From: Helicobacter aurati
GTDB lineage: Bacteria > Campylobacterota > Campylobacteria > Campylobacterales > Helicobacteraceae
Length of the DNA: 64,000 nt
Direction: 5' to 3'
NCBI RefSeq assembly: GCF_003364265.1
Contig: NZ_NXLW01000006.1
Span: 55,627 to 119,626, forward strand
In this document: piece by piece, positions 1 to 9,076 of the stretch
Layout: each line of letters opens with the position of its first letter
How positions within the stretch are numbered: the first letter of the stretch is position 1
The notes under the pieces: generated by a model
The model's input: only the letters and a program-made list of their open reading frames with translations
Told to the model about the DNA's origin: nothing
The model's database searches: none
Position numbers and translations under genes: made by a program

Positions 1-289
1 ACATTCCTTCATGTTCTAAAAGTTTCATATAATATTCATAAGATTTTTCTGCCTGCCTCGATCGTTCTTTGTATGCTTCTTTATCAAAAAAATGCCTCTT
101 TGCATTAGACCAAAAATTTGACTGTTTCTTGGAATTGTCCTTTTCTTCATCCATAAGAGATTCGTCCTCTAAAATCGCATTCTTGATTGTTAAAAGTTCT
201 TCAGCATGAACAATGTCTATATAGAAAGAAAAAGTTAAAGTCAAGAGAATGCTTTTTACTATGAATTTATTGTGCGATTTTTGCAACAT
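1..289 (-). CDS. Secreted protein, C-terminus cut by window edge
   Basis: The reading frame opens with an ATG at 289 and runs leftward without a stop to the window edge, giving the first 96 residues. Residues 1-29 look like a Sec signal peptide: basic start (MLQKSHNK), hydrophobic core, and a VHA|EE cleavage site. The mature part is highly charged (Glu/Lys-rich) and probably helical. No family is recognised, so periplasmic or exported location is an inference from the signal peptide. It is divergent from ccoN, with 283 bases between them. Confidence 0.6.
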   Translation of the reverse strand, partial: MLQKSHNKFIVKSILLTLTFSFYIDIVHAEELLTIKNAILEDESLMDEEKDNSKKQSNFWSNAKRHFFDKEAYKERSRQAEKSYEYYMKLLEHEGM

Positions 290-572
290 GATATAGAACC
301 TTAGAGCTTCAAATTTTAGGATGGATTTTAGAAAAGTGGATTCTACTAAAAAATAGCATAAATAACTTAAATGCCTCTCTAATCCGAGGGTTATCTTATA
401 TTTATAAGCAATAAATAAGCTATGGATTTATTTTTAGTTATTGATAATGTTATTTTATTGATATTTATATTCTTTTGTAGAGTTAGCAACTTTAATTAAG
501 CTATTACTAATAAATCAAATATTATAATTAATACATGCTTTAGATTAAGGTTTAGCTAAATAAGGAGAGAAC

Positions 573-2039
573 ATGCAGGATGGCATTAAGCAGTATGACT
601 ACTTGCTTGCAAAGTTATTTTTATTGGTTTGCATAGCCACAGGATTTGTGGGCATGTTAATTGGTGTTGTGTTGGCATTTCAATTGGCAAATCCAGATTT
701 AAATTATATAGCGGGAGAATACTCTATCTTTGGAAGACTAAGACCGCTGCATACAAATGTAATAATTTATGGTTTCACCCTTAGTGGTATATGGGCTGGT
801 TGGTATTATTTTGGGCAAAGAGTTCTTAAAATTACTTACCATGATCATCCGTTTCTTAGACTAGCGGGGATACTGCATTTTATTGTCTATTTGGTGGTTT
901 TAGTTTTGGCTTTATACACTTTATTCAATGGTATTACACGTTCTAAAGAGTATGCAGAATTACCGTGGATAGTTAATATACTCGTAGTTATTGCTTGGGT
1001 ATTATGGGGAACGAGTTTATTTGGTTCTATGGCTGTTCGTAAGGAAAAAGTGATTTATATTTCTTTGTGGTATTTTATTGCTACTTTTACTGCCATTTCC
1101 GTTTTATATATATTTAATCATCTTTCTGTTCCTACTTATATAGTTTCAGGTGGAATTGGCAGTATCTGGTATAGTATTTCTATGTATGCAGGTACTAATG
1201 ATGCATTGATACAATGGTGGTGGGGGCATAATGCTGTTGCTTTTGTTTTTACGTCGGGTATTATTGCTCTGATTTATTATTTCTTGCCTAAAGAATCTGG
1301 GCAGCCCGTGTTCTCATATAAATTAACTTTATTTTCTTTTTGGAGTTTGATGTTTGTTTATATCTGGGCAGGAGGACATCACCTCATTTATTCTACGGTT
1401 CCAGATTGGGTGCAAAGCTTGGGTTCTGTATTTTCTGTTGTGCTTATCTTGCCATCATGGGGTACAGCAATTAATATGTTGCTTACAATGAGAGGTCAGT
1501 GGCATCTTTTAAAAGAGTCGCCTTTGATTAAATTTTTGGTGTTGGCATCTACTTGGTATATGCTCGCCACATTAGAAGGTCCGATTCAATCGATTAAGTC
1601 CGTTAATGCTTTAGCTCACTTTACTGATTGGATTATAGGGCATGTTCATGATGCTGCATTAGGATGGGTAGCTTTCACTATTATTGCAGCCGTGTATCAC
1701 ATGACACCTAGAATATTTGGAAGAGAAATTTATTCTAAAAAGCTTATTGATGTGCAATTTTGGATTATGACAATAGGCATTGTATTTTACTTTTCTAGTA
1801 TGTGGACGGCAGGTATTGTTCAAGGTATGATGTGGAGAGATATAACCGAACTTGGACAATTGAAATATTCGTTTATTGATACAGTTATAAGGTTAAAACC
1901 TTTCTTCATATTACGTGGAATCGGAGGTCTGTTATACCTAATAGGCTTTGTTATTTTTATTTACAACATTATCATGTCAATTGTATCGGCTAAGGAGCTT
2001 GATCGAGAGCCACAATATGCCACTCCTATGGCATCTTAG
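573..2039 (+). CDS. ccoN: cbb3-type cytochrome c oxidase subunit I (CcoN)
   Basis: Catalytic subunit of the inner-membrane cbb3 oxidase, the high-affinity terminal oxidase of microaerophiles. It reduces O2 to water and pumps protons. The 488-residue protein is mostly transmembrane helices and shows the expected ligands: H60 (low-spin heme b), H219 and H269-H270 (CuB), and H357/H359 in the HVHDAALGW motif (heme b3 and heme b). The start has AAGGAGAG seven bases upstream. First gene of a ccoNOQP operon, 14 bases before ccoO. A TATAAT-like box lies at 523-528 but no clear -35 was seen. The family assignment is very secure. Confidence 0.97.
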   Translation: MQDGIKQYDYLLAKLFLLVCIATGFVGMLIGVVLAFQLANPDLNYIAGEYSIFGRLRPLHTNVIIYGFTLSGIWAGWYYFGQRVLKITYHDHPFLRLAGILHFIVYLVVLVLALYTLFNGITRSKEYAELPWIVNILVVIAWVLWGTSLFGSMAVRKEKVIYISLWYFIATFTAISVLYIFNHLSVPTYIVSGGIGSIWYSISMYAGTNDALIQWWWGHNAVAFVFTSGIIALIYYFLPKESGQPVFSYKLTLFSFWSLMFVYIWAGGHHLIYSTVPDWVQSLGSVFSVVLILPSWGTAINMLLTMRGQWHLLKESPLIKFLVLASTWYMLATLEGPIQSIKSVNALAHFTDWIIGHVHDAALGWVAFTIIAAVYHMTPRIFGREIYSKKLIDVQFWIMTIGIVFYFSSMWTAGIVQGMMWRDITELGQLKYSFIDTVIRLKPFFILRGIGGLLYLIGFVIFIYNIIMSIVSAKELDREPQYATPMAS

Positions 2040-2053
2040 AAGGGGGAATTTAT

Positions 2054-2752
2054 ATGTTTGCTTGGTTAGAAAAAAATCCATTTTTCTTTACAATTGCTTT
2101 CGTAGTTGTTTTTTCTATTGCCGGTTTAGTCCAGATCATTCCAGATTTTAGAAAATCTTCCCAGCCCTTAGAGGGGTTACGGCCTTTGACTGTTCTAGAA
2201 ACGGCTGGAAGACAGGTATATATGAAAGAAGGTTGTTATAACTGCCATTCACAGCTTATTCGCGATTTTAAAAGTGAAACTATGCGATATGGTATGTATA
2301 GTTTAAGTGGCGAATATGCTTATGATAGACCATTCCTTTGGGGCTCTAAAAGAACAGGACCAGATCTTCATAGGGTGGGAGATAATAGAAGCAGCGATTG
2401 GCATGCTAATCATATGTATGAACCTACTTCAGTTGTCCAGGGTTCTATTATGCCAAGATATAGACATCTTTATGAAAAAGAGGTTGATTTTGAAACTGCC
2501 TATGCAGAAGCACTGACACAAAAGAAAGTTTATAATGTTCCTTATGATGTTGACGGCTTAAAAACAAGCGTTAAGTTGGGTGATATTCATGAGGCAAAAG
2601 AGCGGTTTATTAAAGATGCTGCTGAAGTTGTTGAAGATATGAAAAATGAACCTACATCAAAAATATTTGATGGCGGAAAAGGTAAAATTACTGAAATTGT
2701 AGCCTTAATCGCCTATATGAATAGCTTAGGTTCAAGACGTATTGTTAAATAG
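2054..2752 (+). CDS. ccoO: cbb3-type cytochrome c oxidase subunit II (CcoO)
   Basis: Membrane-anchored monoheme cytochrome c of the cbb3 oxidase, passing electrons from CcoP toward CcoN. One N-terminal transmembrane helix (about residues 9-28) is followed by a periplasmic domain. The heme motif is C61-Y-N-C64-H65, and later methionines (for example in SIMPRYRHL) can supply the distal ligand. Length, 232 residues, is normal for the epsilon-type family. It lies 14 bases after ccoN with GGGGG as ribosome-binding site, so translation is probably coupled. Confidence 0.97.
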   Translation: MFAWLEKNPFFFTIAFVVVFSIAGLVQIIPDFRKSSQPLEGLRPLTVLETAGRQVYMKEGCYNCHSQLIRDFKSETMRYGMYSLSGEYAYDRPFLWGSKRTGPDLHRVGDNRSSDWHANHMYEPTSVVQGSIMPRYRHLYEKEVDFETAYAEALTQKKVYNVPYDVDGLKTSVKLGDIHEAKERFIKDAAEVVEDMKNEPTSKIFDGGKGKITEIVALIAYMNSLGSRRIVK

Positions 2753-2791
2753 CTAAGTTTCAGTTAAAAGTTTTGAATCTGAGGAAATACT

Positions 2792-3034
2792 ATGAGTCTT
2801 GAAATTTATGGGTTTGACCTTATAAGTCTTAATGCAGCCTATTTTTTTTCTATCGTTTTTCTTACTATTTGGCTATATTCTTACATTATTTATCTTTATC
2901 GTGCTCAAGCAACGGGTAAAGTGGATTATGAAAAATATGGCAAATTAGCACTTGACGATTCTTTAGACAGTAAACCTATTGAATCAATTCAAAATAATAC
3001 AATTAAAGGAGATGATAATGGATTGGTTAGATGA
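2792..3034 (+). CDS. ccoQ: cbb3-type oxidase small subunit (CcoQ/FixQ-like)
   Basis: An 80-residue protein with a single transmembrane helix (about residues 12-34) followed by a polar tail. Size, topology and its place between ccoO and ccoP identify it as CcoQ, the fourth subunit, thought to stabilise the oxidase. Its last 17 bases overlap the start of ccoP, which suggests translational coupling. Sequence conservation in this family is low, so synteny carries most of the call. Confidence 0.85.
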   Translation: MSLEIYGFDLISLNAAYFFSIVFLTIWLYSYIIYLYRAQATGKVDYEKYGKLALDDSLDSKPIESIQNNTIKGDDNGLVR

Positions 3035-3899
3035 CCATATTAATCTTATTGGCTTGATTGGAGCGGTGATTATCCTACTCTTAACCATTGCTGTTGGTTG
3101 GTTCTATATAAAAAAGATGAAAACAGAAACCAATGACGGTGTTTTGACTGGACATGATTGGGATGGTATTCGCGAATTTAGTAACGACGTTCCGGTTGGT
3201 TATTTGTTTGCATTATTTGGGGTGTCGCTTTGGGCTATATGGTATATCCTTTTTGGTTATCCTCTTAACTCCTACTCTCAAATTGGAGAGTATAATGAAG
3301 AATCTCAAGCATATAGTAAGAGATTTGATTCTCTTTATGCCAATTTAGATTCTGAAAAGCTTAAATTAATGGGAGAACAGCTATTCCTTGTGCAATGTGC
3401 ACAATGCCATGGGATTACTGCGGAAGGAATTGATGGAAAAGCACAAAATCTTACTCATTGGGGTAAGCTTGATGGAATTATGGACACTATTAGACATGGT
3501 AGTATGGGATTAAAAAATGATGAGGGTGAGGAATATGGAGCAATGCCCGAAGGCTTACTTACTGAGGAAAAAGATATACAAGCAGTAGCCCATTATATTA
3601 TGAGTGAAATTGTGGGTGATACCAACAATACCTATGATGAAGAGTTAGTAAAATATGGTAAAGAGATTTATCATGGTGAAGGTACTTGTTTTAGCTGTCA
3701 TGGAGATAATGGTGAAGGTATGGAGGGTGTAGCGCCTTCCCTACAAAATTATGGCAAAACAGAGTTCTTAGCAAATGTACTTAAATATGGGAAAAAAGGA
3801 AACATAGGATTTATGCCGTCTTTTGAATATTTAGGACTTAGCAACAAAGAAGTTGAAGCATTACAATCTTTTATTGCTTCTCGACACAAAATTCAATAA
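3018..3899 (+). CDS. ccoP: cbb3-type cytochrome c oxidase diheme subunit III (CcoP)
   Basis: Diheme cytochrome c subunit that takes electrons from soluble cytochrome c or the bc1 complex. Two transmembrane helices (about residues 8-27 and 58-78) precede two cytochrome c domains with heme motifs C127-A-Q-C130-H131 and C224-F-S-C227-H228. I chose the ATG at 3018 because AAAGGA at 3005-3010 sits seven bases upstream. An in-frame ATG at 3012 is too close to it and one at 2979 has no good site. The protein is 293 residues, normal for the family, and the gene overlaps ccoQ by 17 bases. Confidence 0.96.
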   Translation: MDWLDDHINLIGLIGAVIILLLTIAVGWFYIKKMKTETNDGVLTGHDWDGIREFSNDVPVGYLFALFGVSLWAIWYILFGYPLNSYSQIGEYNEESQAYSKRFDSLYANLDSEKLKLMGEQLFLVQCAQCHGITAEGIDGKAQNLTHWGKLDGIMDTIRHGSMGLKNDEGEEYGAMPEGLLTEEKDIQAVAHYIMSEIVGDTNNTYDEELVKYGKEIYHGEGTCFSCHGDNGEGMEGVAPSLQNYGKTEFLANVLKYGKKGNIGFMPSFEYLGLSNKEVEALQSFIASRHKIQ

Positions 3900-3911
3900 T
3901 GAGGAGCAAAA

Positions 3912-4115
3912 ATGCAGGCAATTATTAATATTTTAAACAGTTTAGTAGGCTTTATATTGGCAGTTCTGATCGTAGTATTGGCAGCAGTTATAGTTGGCTA
4001 TAATGCTATACGCGTTCAACAATCTACTGCCACTACTTTTTATACTATTGATACACAGAGTTTGAAAAAGAAAGATGGTAATAACCATAAGGCATTTCAA
4101 ACTGTTCAAGAATAA
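3912..4115 (+). CDS. DUF4006-type small membrane protein of the cco operon
   Basis: A 67-residue protein with one N-terminal transmembrane helix (about residues 9-31) and a basic, polar cytoplasmic or periplasmic tail. Small proteins of this size and topology (DUF4006) regularly follow ccoP in Campylobacter and Helicobacter. The match here rests on size, topology and position rather than a profile search. GAGGAG at 3901-3906 precedes the start by five bases, and the gene is 12 bases after ccoP. Role unknown; assembly or stability of the oxidase is an inference from context. Confidence 0.75.
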   Translation: MQAIINILNSLVGFILAVLIVVLAAVIVGYNAIRVQQSTATTFYTIDTQSLKKKDGNNHKAFQTVQE

Positions 4116-4126
4116 AGGAGATTTAT

Positions 4127-4234
4127 ATGAAATTTACACCGTTTGAGAAATTAGTAGCTTGGACTCTTGTAGGCTTTGCAGTTTTAACTATTGCATTAAC
4201 ACTTTCTCCTTATCAATATCTTCATGCCGTATAA
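4127..4234 (+). CDS. 35-residue single-helix membrane peptide in the cco operon
   Basis: The ATG at 4127 is preceded by AAGGAG (4115-4120) at a good distance. The frame encodes 35 residues starting MKFTPFEKLV, with one transmembrane helix at about residues 8-26 and a short tail ending YLHAV. It lies 11 bases after the DUF4006-type gene and ends 17 bases before the TPM gene, so it fits the operon with no gap. It resembles in size and topology the tiny CcoM subunit described for Pseudomonas cbb3 oxidase, but I see no sequence identity that would prove this. Too short for most gene callers. Confidence 0.65.
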   Translation: MKFTPFEKLVAWTLVGFAVLTIALTLSPYQYLHAV

Positions 4235-4251
4235 AGATAAAGCCCATAGTT

Positions 4252-4926
4252 ATGAAGGGTATTTTGCAATTATTTAGCTTGTGTATTCTAAGTGTTGTAT
4301 GCCACAACCTATCTGTTGCAAATGAATTATCACAAGAGACATGTTGTAATAATTATTTTGTGGATGAGGCTAATATATTTTCTGATCTTGCAAAAAGTTC
4401 CGTTATGAAAGTATCTAGTTTGATATATAAAAATACAGGGTTTAAATTATTCGTTCATGTTCTTAAAGAAACACCGATTATGACGAAAGTTACTGATAAG
4501 AATCGCTTATTAAGTTATCAAGACAAGTTTAAATTGCGACGTGATTATGAAAATAACTTTTTATCTGGAATACAGGGTAATTATGCGGTTCTCTTTCTCT
4601 TTTATGACGATCATCATATTACGTTAAAAAGTAATGTTGATTTTTTGGATACATCTTATTTGCTTAATGAATATGCATACCCCTATTTACCTGCGGTGAG
4701 TACTTCTTCAAACGAATATAGAGAAGGGGTTAACACAGGGGTATCAAATGTATATTTAGCAATTGCCCACGAAATAGCTTCGCACTATAAGATGGATTTG
4801 AATATTCCACAACCAATGCAAAAACCGAGTGGTGGGGTACGTTCTATAATCTATATTATGCTGTTTTCTCTTATTAGTTTGTTTTTGCTTGTGTATTTTG
4901 GATTTCTTAGTAAACACAAGGAATAA
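4252..4926 (+). CDS. TPM-domain membrane protein of the cco operon
   Basis: A 224-residue protein with a signal peptide (residues 1 to about 24, VANE junction), a TPM-like domain beginning at about residue 35 (VDEANIFSD, the usual opening of that domain), and a C-terminal transmembrane helix at about 197-218. The ATG at 4252 is preferred over one at 4159. The upstream start lies inside the 35-residue gene and would bury the signal peptide. TPM-domain proteins have been linked to phosphatase or assembly functions. In this operon context a role in oxidase biogenesis is only an inference. Confidence 0.7.
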   Translation: MKGILQLFSLCILSVVCHNLSVANELSQETCCNNYFVDEANIFSDLAKSSVMKVSSLIYKNTGFKLFVHVLKETPIMTKVTDKNRLLSYQDKFKLRRDYENNFLSGIQGNYAVLFLFYDDHHITLKSNVDFLDTSYLLNEYAYPYLPAVSTSSNEYREGVNTGVSNVYLAIAHEIASHYKMDLNIPQPMQKPSGGVRSIIYIMLFSLISLFLLVYFGFLSKHKE

Positions 4927-4927
4927 T

Positions 4928-5563
4928 ATGTCTAATAGACGTACTTTTTGGCCATTGGGTATTTTGTTTATTATTCTTTTGGGAATTATATTAATTGTAG
5001 TATCCGTACGCATTTCTTCAATTCAAAGCATTGCACCAGATTCTGCTTTTAGCCAAAAAAAACTATTTGTTGATACAAATATCAATGAACTTATGAATAT
5101 ACAAAATCGTTTTGAGACATTTTATATTCCCTATCTTGGTATTAATAAACACCCAAATAGAGAAAGTATTTATAAGATACAGAATCCTTATTATGTAAAA
5201 CCCCCTGCACCCAAAACAGAGCCACAAGAGCATATTAAATTAAAACCTGAAGACAATATGTTATTTTTGGTTTTTGCTGGACAGGCAACAAATAATAGAG
5301 ATGGACAATATCCTTTAATAAAGTTTGCAGAATTAGAATTTGTACGTTTAAATATGGAGAGCAAAGAGGTTGAGTCATTTAAAGTTCCGTTACATGAATA
5401 TAGAGATGAAAAAATAGAAAATAACGATGTTGTATTTGAATCAGAATCTTTCTCTTTACCGCTAAAAGGATTCTATCAAGCGAGATTTAGTATTCACGTG
5501 CAATTTCATGGAGATACTAATACACAGAAAGTATTTTTCTATCACTGGGTATTTAATACTTAA
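4928..5563 (+). CDS. FixH/CcoH-like membrane protein
   Basis: A 211-residue protein with one N-terminal transmembrane helix (about residues 8-28, following FWPLG) and a soluble extracytoplasmic domain. FixH/CcoH proteins have this build and are needed for cbb3 oxidase assembly. This gene is the last member of the cco operon, one base after the TPM gene stop. The ATG at 4928 is chosen because AAGGAA lies just upstream, whereas an upstream in-frame start at 4889 lies inside the TPM gene. The family call is moderate because the domain diverges in this lineage. Confidence 0.65.
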   Translation: MSNRRTFWPLGILFIILLGIILIVVSVRISSIQSIAPDSAFSQKKLFVDTNINELMNIQNRFETFYIPYLGINKHPNRESIYKIQNPYYVKPPAPKTEPQEHIKLKPEDNMLFLVFAGQATNNRDGQYPLIKFAELEFVRLNMESKEVESFKVPLHEYRDEKIENNDVVFESESFSLPLKGFYQARFSIHVQFHGDTNTQKVFFYHWVFNT

Positions 5564-5911
5564 TGATGCTAAAATTATAGTTTAAATCATAAATTATAAT
5601 TTTAAGCTCATTAGTTTTGATAATTTAGTAAGTGTTGATATTTAATAAGTCCCGTAAGGTCGTTACTTGAATATAGTTAGCAAGAACTTGTTATTTTTTA
5701 TGATTATGTACGGCATGAATAGTGGAGTTGATTCTTGTGAAAAATGGAAATTAAGCCAGTCAATATAAATTATATTGTCCTCAAAGCATTGCATTACCCA
5801 ACTTGTTTTGTTTAATGTGCTTTTGTGGTTTTTGTTTTGGAAAGGATTATATACATTAATCAGAATATTTTACTTTTAGTTTTGTGTTGTATAAGAATTT
5901 GTAGAATGTGA
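5564..5911. other. 348-base gap between the cco operon and ung
   Basis: No convincing gene was found on either strand; the longest in-frame stretch I noted is about 22 codons near 5700 and lacks a ribosome-binding site. The left end holds an AT-only inverted repeat (5570-5604). The genes on both sides end here (convergent), so no promoter is expected. Confidence 0.6.
5570..5604. terminator. AT-only inverted repeat after the cco operon
   Basis: Perfect 10-base arms TAAAATTATA (5570-5579) and TATAATTTTA (5595-5604) separated by 15 bases begin seven bases after the FixH-like stop. This could be a weak terminator or 3' end stabiliser. It has no GC pairs, so it is only a candidate. Confidence 0.3.
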
Positions 5912-6604
5912 TTATAGTGACCAATCAATAGGTTCTTTGCCACGTCTTACTAGTTCTTCGTTTGCGCGTTTGAATACATTACTTCCTATAAACCCTCGCG
6001 ATAGTGGACTAGGGTGAGGAGCAGCAATAACAATATGCTTGTTGCTATCAATCAGATTGCTTTTGCTTTTAGCAAAATTTCCCCATAGCATAAAAACAAT
6101 CCCCTCAAGCATTTTTGAGATTCTGGCTATCACAGAATCGCTAAAATATTGCCAACCGAAATCCTTATGCGACCCCGCCTTTCCTTTCTCCACTGTGAAT
6201 ATTGTATTTAAAAGCAATATTCCTCGTTTTGCCCAGATAGTTAAATCGCCATGATTTGGCATTACAATATTCAAACTTTGAGAGATCTCTTTATAAATAT
6301 TTTTGAGACTTGGCGGAATTGGCACTTGTCTTGGTACACTAAAACTTAATCCCATAGCTTGTGGAATCTCTTGTCCATTTGACTGAAAACTTCCATGATA
6401 GGGATCTTGTCCCAATATGACAACACGCACTGTGGCAATTGGAGTTAGGTTAAAAGCATTAAAAATTAATTCTCTTGGAGGAAAGATAGTCTGGTTCTGT
6501 GCTTGCGCCTGCTTGTAACATTTAATGATATTCGCGAAATAGGGCTTCGAGAATTCTTCACTTAGAAATTCACACCAATCTTTATTGAGCGTTTTTGGAT
6601 ACAA
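5912..6604 (-). CDS. ung: Uracil-DNA glycosylase
   Basis: Family 1 enzyme that removes uracil from DNA, the first step of base-excision repair. The 230-residue protein contains the water-activating motif G65-Q-D67-P-Y-H-G with D67 as general base, the LLLNTIFTV segment, and the C-terminal HPSPLS motif with the catalytic histidine. Length matches the family. It lies 92 bases downstream of gatB on the same strand, so the two could be co-transcribed. Confidence 0.97.
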   Translation of the reverse strand: MYPKTLNKDWCEFLSEEFSKPYFANIIKCYKQAQAQNQTIFPPRELIFNAFNLTPIATVRVVILGQDPYHGSFQSNGQEIPQAMGLSFSVPRQVPIPPSLKNIYKEISQSLNIVMPNHGDLTIWAKRGILLLNTIFTVEKGKAGSHKDFGWQYFSDSVIARISKMLEGIVFMLWGNFAKSKSNLIDSNKHIVIAAPHPSPLSRGFIGSNVFKRANEELVRRGKEPIDWSL

Positions 6605-6696
6605 GCTTTTCCTTCATTGTGCGTAATCAGATTATTGTAGCGATTCTTTATAAATTGAAACATTTGTGGATATAAGATAAAGAATACAATATTGGT

Positions 6697-8124
6697 TTAT
6701 TGTAATTTTTTTCTTAGAAGCTCATTTACCCTTGAAGGATTTGCGCCTTTGCTTTGTTTCATAACTTGCCCAATGAAAAATCCCAGCATTTTTTCTTTTC
6801 CAGCTTTATATTCTAATACTTTATCTGCATTTTTACTAAGAAGTTCATCAATAATTTTATGTATCGCATTATCATCATTAATTTGTTCTAATTTGAGTTC
6901 CTGAATTAAGGAGTCTATGTTGCCGCCTTTATTTTGTATTAAGTTATCAAGTAAGATTTTTGCTCCAGCACCACTGATTTTTTGTTCTTGTAGTCGTAGC
7001 AGCAACATGTAAAAACTTTCTTGTGTGATTCCACAAGTGGCAATTGTATTTCCATTTTTCAGCCTGCCTTGTAGCTCTACTGTTAGCCAAGAGCATGCAA
7101 GTTTTGGTTGAATAGAGCGTTCAACAAGAAATTCAAAATACTTTACTAAATCTATATCTTGTGTAATTACTCTTGCATCACTTTCTTTAATGCTTAATTC
7201 TTCTACGTATCTCTTGATTTTTTTGTCTGGCAGTTCAGGAATGTTTTTTCCTTCATCAAGCAGAATGGAATCTATGAATATAGGCAATAAATCTGGATCA
7301 TTGAAATATCGATAATCGGCACTCTCCTCTTTTCCTCGCATAGATTTTGTAATACCCTTTTGTGTATCAAATAATCTTGTTTCTTGTACAACCTCTTGAC
7401 TATAAGTATTGGCTTCAAAGGCATTACATTGTCGTTGAATCTCGTAATCTATTGCTTTTTGAATAAATTTAAAGCTATTAAGATTTTTGATTTCTACGCG
7501 CGTGAAGAATTTTGTTTCACCTTTTGGTCGAATAGAAACATTGGCATCGCATCTGAAACTTCCTTCCTGCATGTTTGCGTCGCTAATTTCTAAGAATTTG
7601 ACAATAGAGTGCAGCTTTTTTAAGTAGATAACTGCTTCGTTACTGCTGCGCATGTCGGGTTCGCTTACAATCTCTAAAAGCGGCACGCAGGCGCGATTTA
7701 AGTCTACTTTAGAAATATTGCCATCGTGGATATTCTTTCCTGCATCTTCCTCTAAGTGGGCTCGTGTTATTCCAATAGTTTTTGTAACACCATTAATTTC
7801 AATGTCAAGATGCCCCTTGCCTACAATTGGAATCTCAAATTGACTAATTTGATACGCTTTAGGTAAATCTGGATAAAAGTAATTTTTTCGTGCAAATAAA
7901 GAGTTTTGGTTAATGGTGGCATTAATGGCTGTGCCAAAGGAGATGGCTTTTTTGAGTGCTTCTCGATTGAGTACAGGCAATGCCCCTGGTAATCCTAAAC
8001 ACACTGGGCAGACGTTGGTATTAGGAATGTCTCCAAAGTTAGTTACACAAGTGCAAAAAATCTTAGTTTTTGTGTTTAACTGTACGTGTACTTCTAACCC
8101 AATAATTGCTTCAAAACCGCTCAT
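6697..8124 (-). CDS. gatB: Asp/Glu-tRNA amidotransferase subunit B
   Basis: Subunit B of the GatCAB amidotransferase, which converts misacylated Glu-tRNA(Gln) and Asp-tRNA(Asn) to the correct forms. Helicobacter needs this pathway for Asn- and Gln-tRNA. The 475-residue protein opens with the family signature [16 protein letters not shown] and has [15 protein letters not shown]. The C-terminal helical tail domain (about 330-475) binds tRNA. gatA and gatC are not in the window. Confidence 0.97.
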   Translation of the reverse strand: MSGFEAIIGLEVHVQLNTKTKIFCTCVTNFGDIPNTNVCPVCLGLPGALPVLNREALKKAISFGTAINATINQNSLFARKNYFYPDLPKAYQISQFEIPIVGKGHLDIEINGVTKTIGITRAHLEEDAGKNIHDGNISKVDLNRACVPLLEIVSEPDMRSSNEAVIYLKKLHSIVKFLEISDANMQEGSFRCDANVSIRPKGETKFFTRVEIKNLNSFKFIQKAIDYEIQRQCNAFEANTYSQEVVQETRLFDTQKGITKSMRGKEESADYRYFNDPDLLPIFIDSILLDEGKNIPELPDKKIKRYVEELSIKESDARVITQDIDLVKYFEFLVERSIQPKLACSWLTVELQGRLKNGNTIATCGITQESFYMLLLRLQEQKISGAGAKILLDNLIQNKGGNIDSLIQELKLEQINDDNAIHKIIDELLSKNADKVLEYKAGKEKMLGFFIGQVMKQSKGANPSRVNELLRKKLQ

Positions 8125-8305
8125 ATTTGTCTCCAGTTAATTTATGTTTTGTAATTTTAATAGTACGGAGTAAATAAAGTTAATTTGCAAGTTTTTGAGA
8201 ATAAATGGTTTTTTAACGCTTTGAGATTTTGGGTATTTTGCGGAAAGTGCTTGAACATTTTTTAAATGCCTAACCAATTTCAACTTGTATTAAGCACAAA
8301 GCAGT

Positions 8306-8311
8306 TATAAT
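8306..8311 (+). promoter_or_regulatory. Probable -10 box for tRNA-Ala
   Basis: TATAAT lies 15 bases before the tRNA-Ala gene. A TTGTAT at 8285-8290 gives a 15-base spacer, shorter than usual, so the -35 is uncertain. Confidence 0.4.
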
Positions 8312-8326
8312 GCGCAAAGAGAAAGA

Positions 8327-8402
8327 GGGGTGTTAGCTCAGCTGGGAGAGCGCGACGCTGGCAGCGTTGAGGTCAGGGGTTCGAATCCCCTACACTCCAC
8401 CA
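8327..8402 (+). tRNA. tRNA-Ala(GGC)
   Basis: 76-base cloverleaf with CCA encoded in the genome. The acceptor stem pairs 8327-8333 with 8392-8398 with one G-U. The anticodon loop CTGGCAG gives anticodon GGC, and the T-loop is TTCGAAT. First of a five-tRNA cluster. Confidence 0.95.
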
Positions 8403-8530
8403 TATTTTATATTTGTGATTTAGAATGTTTTTGACATTGATGAGATAAGGTTTTGCTACTTTTACAAATTTTCTTAATTGAGGTAACTCTATGAAGGATT
8501 TGCAAATTTAAAGATATATGAATTAAATTC

Positions 8531-8559
8531 TTGACTTTATTGGTAAAATGGAGTATAAT
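8531..8559 (+). promoter_or_regulatory. Sigma-70-type promoter for the tRNA-Lys/Glu/Val/Asp run
   Basis: TTGACT (8531-8536), a 17-base spacer and TATAAT (8554-8559) lie 20 bases before the tRNA-Lys gene. This is close to the ideal promoter and is the natural start for the four following tRNAs. Confidence 0.65.
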
Positions 8560-8579
8560 TCTGGTCTTTTTTGCAAAAT

Positions 8580-8655
<76 letters not shown>

Positions 8656-8678
8656 TTGTTGCAGCTATTTATCGTAAT

Positions 8679-8753
8679 GGCCCCTTCATCTAACGGTTAG
8701 GATACCACCCTTTCACGGTGGCTACAGGGGTTCAAATCCCCTAGGGGTCACCA
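8679..8753 (+). tRNA. tRNA-Glu(TTC)
   Basis: 75-base cloverleaf with encoded CCA. Acceptor GGCCCCT pairs with AGGGGTC, and the anticodon loop CTTTCAC gives TTC. Confidence 0.96.
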
Positions 8754-8809
8754 TTATGATTATTAAACCTTATAATCTTAAGACGATTAAGATATGTTGA
8801 TTCTTGCTT

Positions 8810-8885
8810 GGTCGCTTAACTCAGTTGGTAGAGTGTCACCCTTACAAGGTGAATGTCACAAGTTCGAGTCTTGTAGCGACCACCA
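8810..8885 (+). tRNA. tRNA-Val(TAC)
   Basis: 76-base cloverleaf with encoded CCA. Acceptor GGTCGCT pairs with AGCGACC, and the anticodon loop CTTACAA gives TAC. It is 14 bases before tRNA-Asp. Confidence 0.96.
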
Positions 8886-8899
8886 ATAGGGTTATACTT

Positions 8900-8976
8900 G
8901 GAGCAGTAGTTCAGCTGGTTAGAATACCTGCCTGTCACGCAGGGGGTCGCGGGTTCAAGTCCCGTCTGTTCCGCCA
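8900..8976 (+). tRNA. tRNA-Asp(GTC)
   Basis: 77-base cloverleaf with encoded CCA and G discriminator. Acceptor GGAGCAG pairs with CTGTTCC, and the anticodon loop CTGTCAC gives GTC. Confidence 0.96.
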
Positions 8977-9076
8977 CTTATTTTACATAAACGACTTTCT
9001 ACATTTATTTTATAAAGCGATAAATCCATTTTGGCTATAATACTTCATTAAAGATTTTTATATTAAAGAAGTATTT

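Noticed and set aside
4159..4251. Extended N-terminus for the TPM-domain protein
   Set aside because: The extension overlaps the 35-residue gene and would place the signal peptide 31 residues inside the protein.
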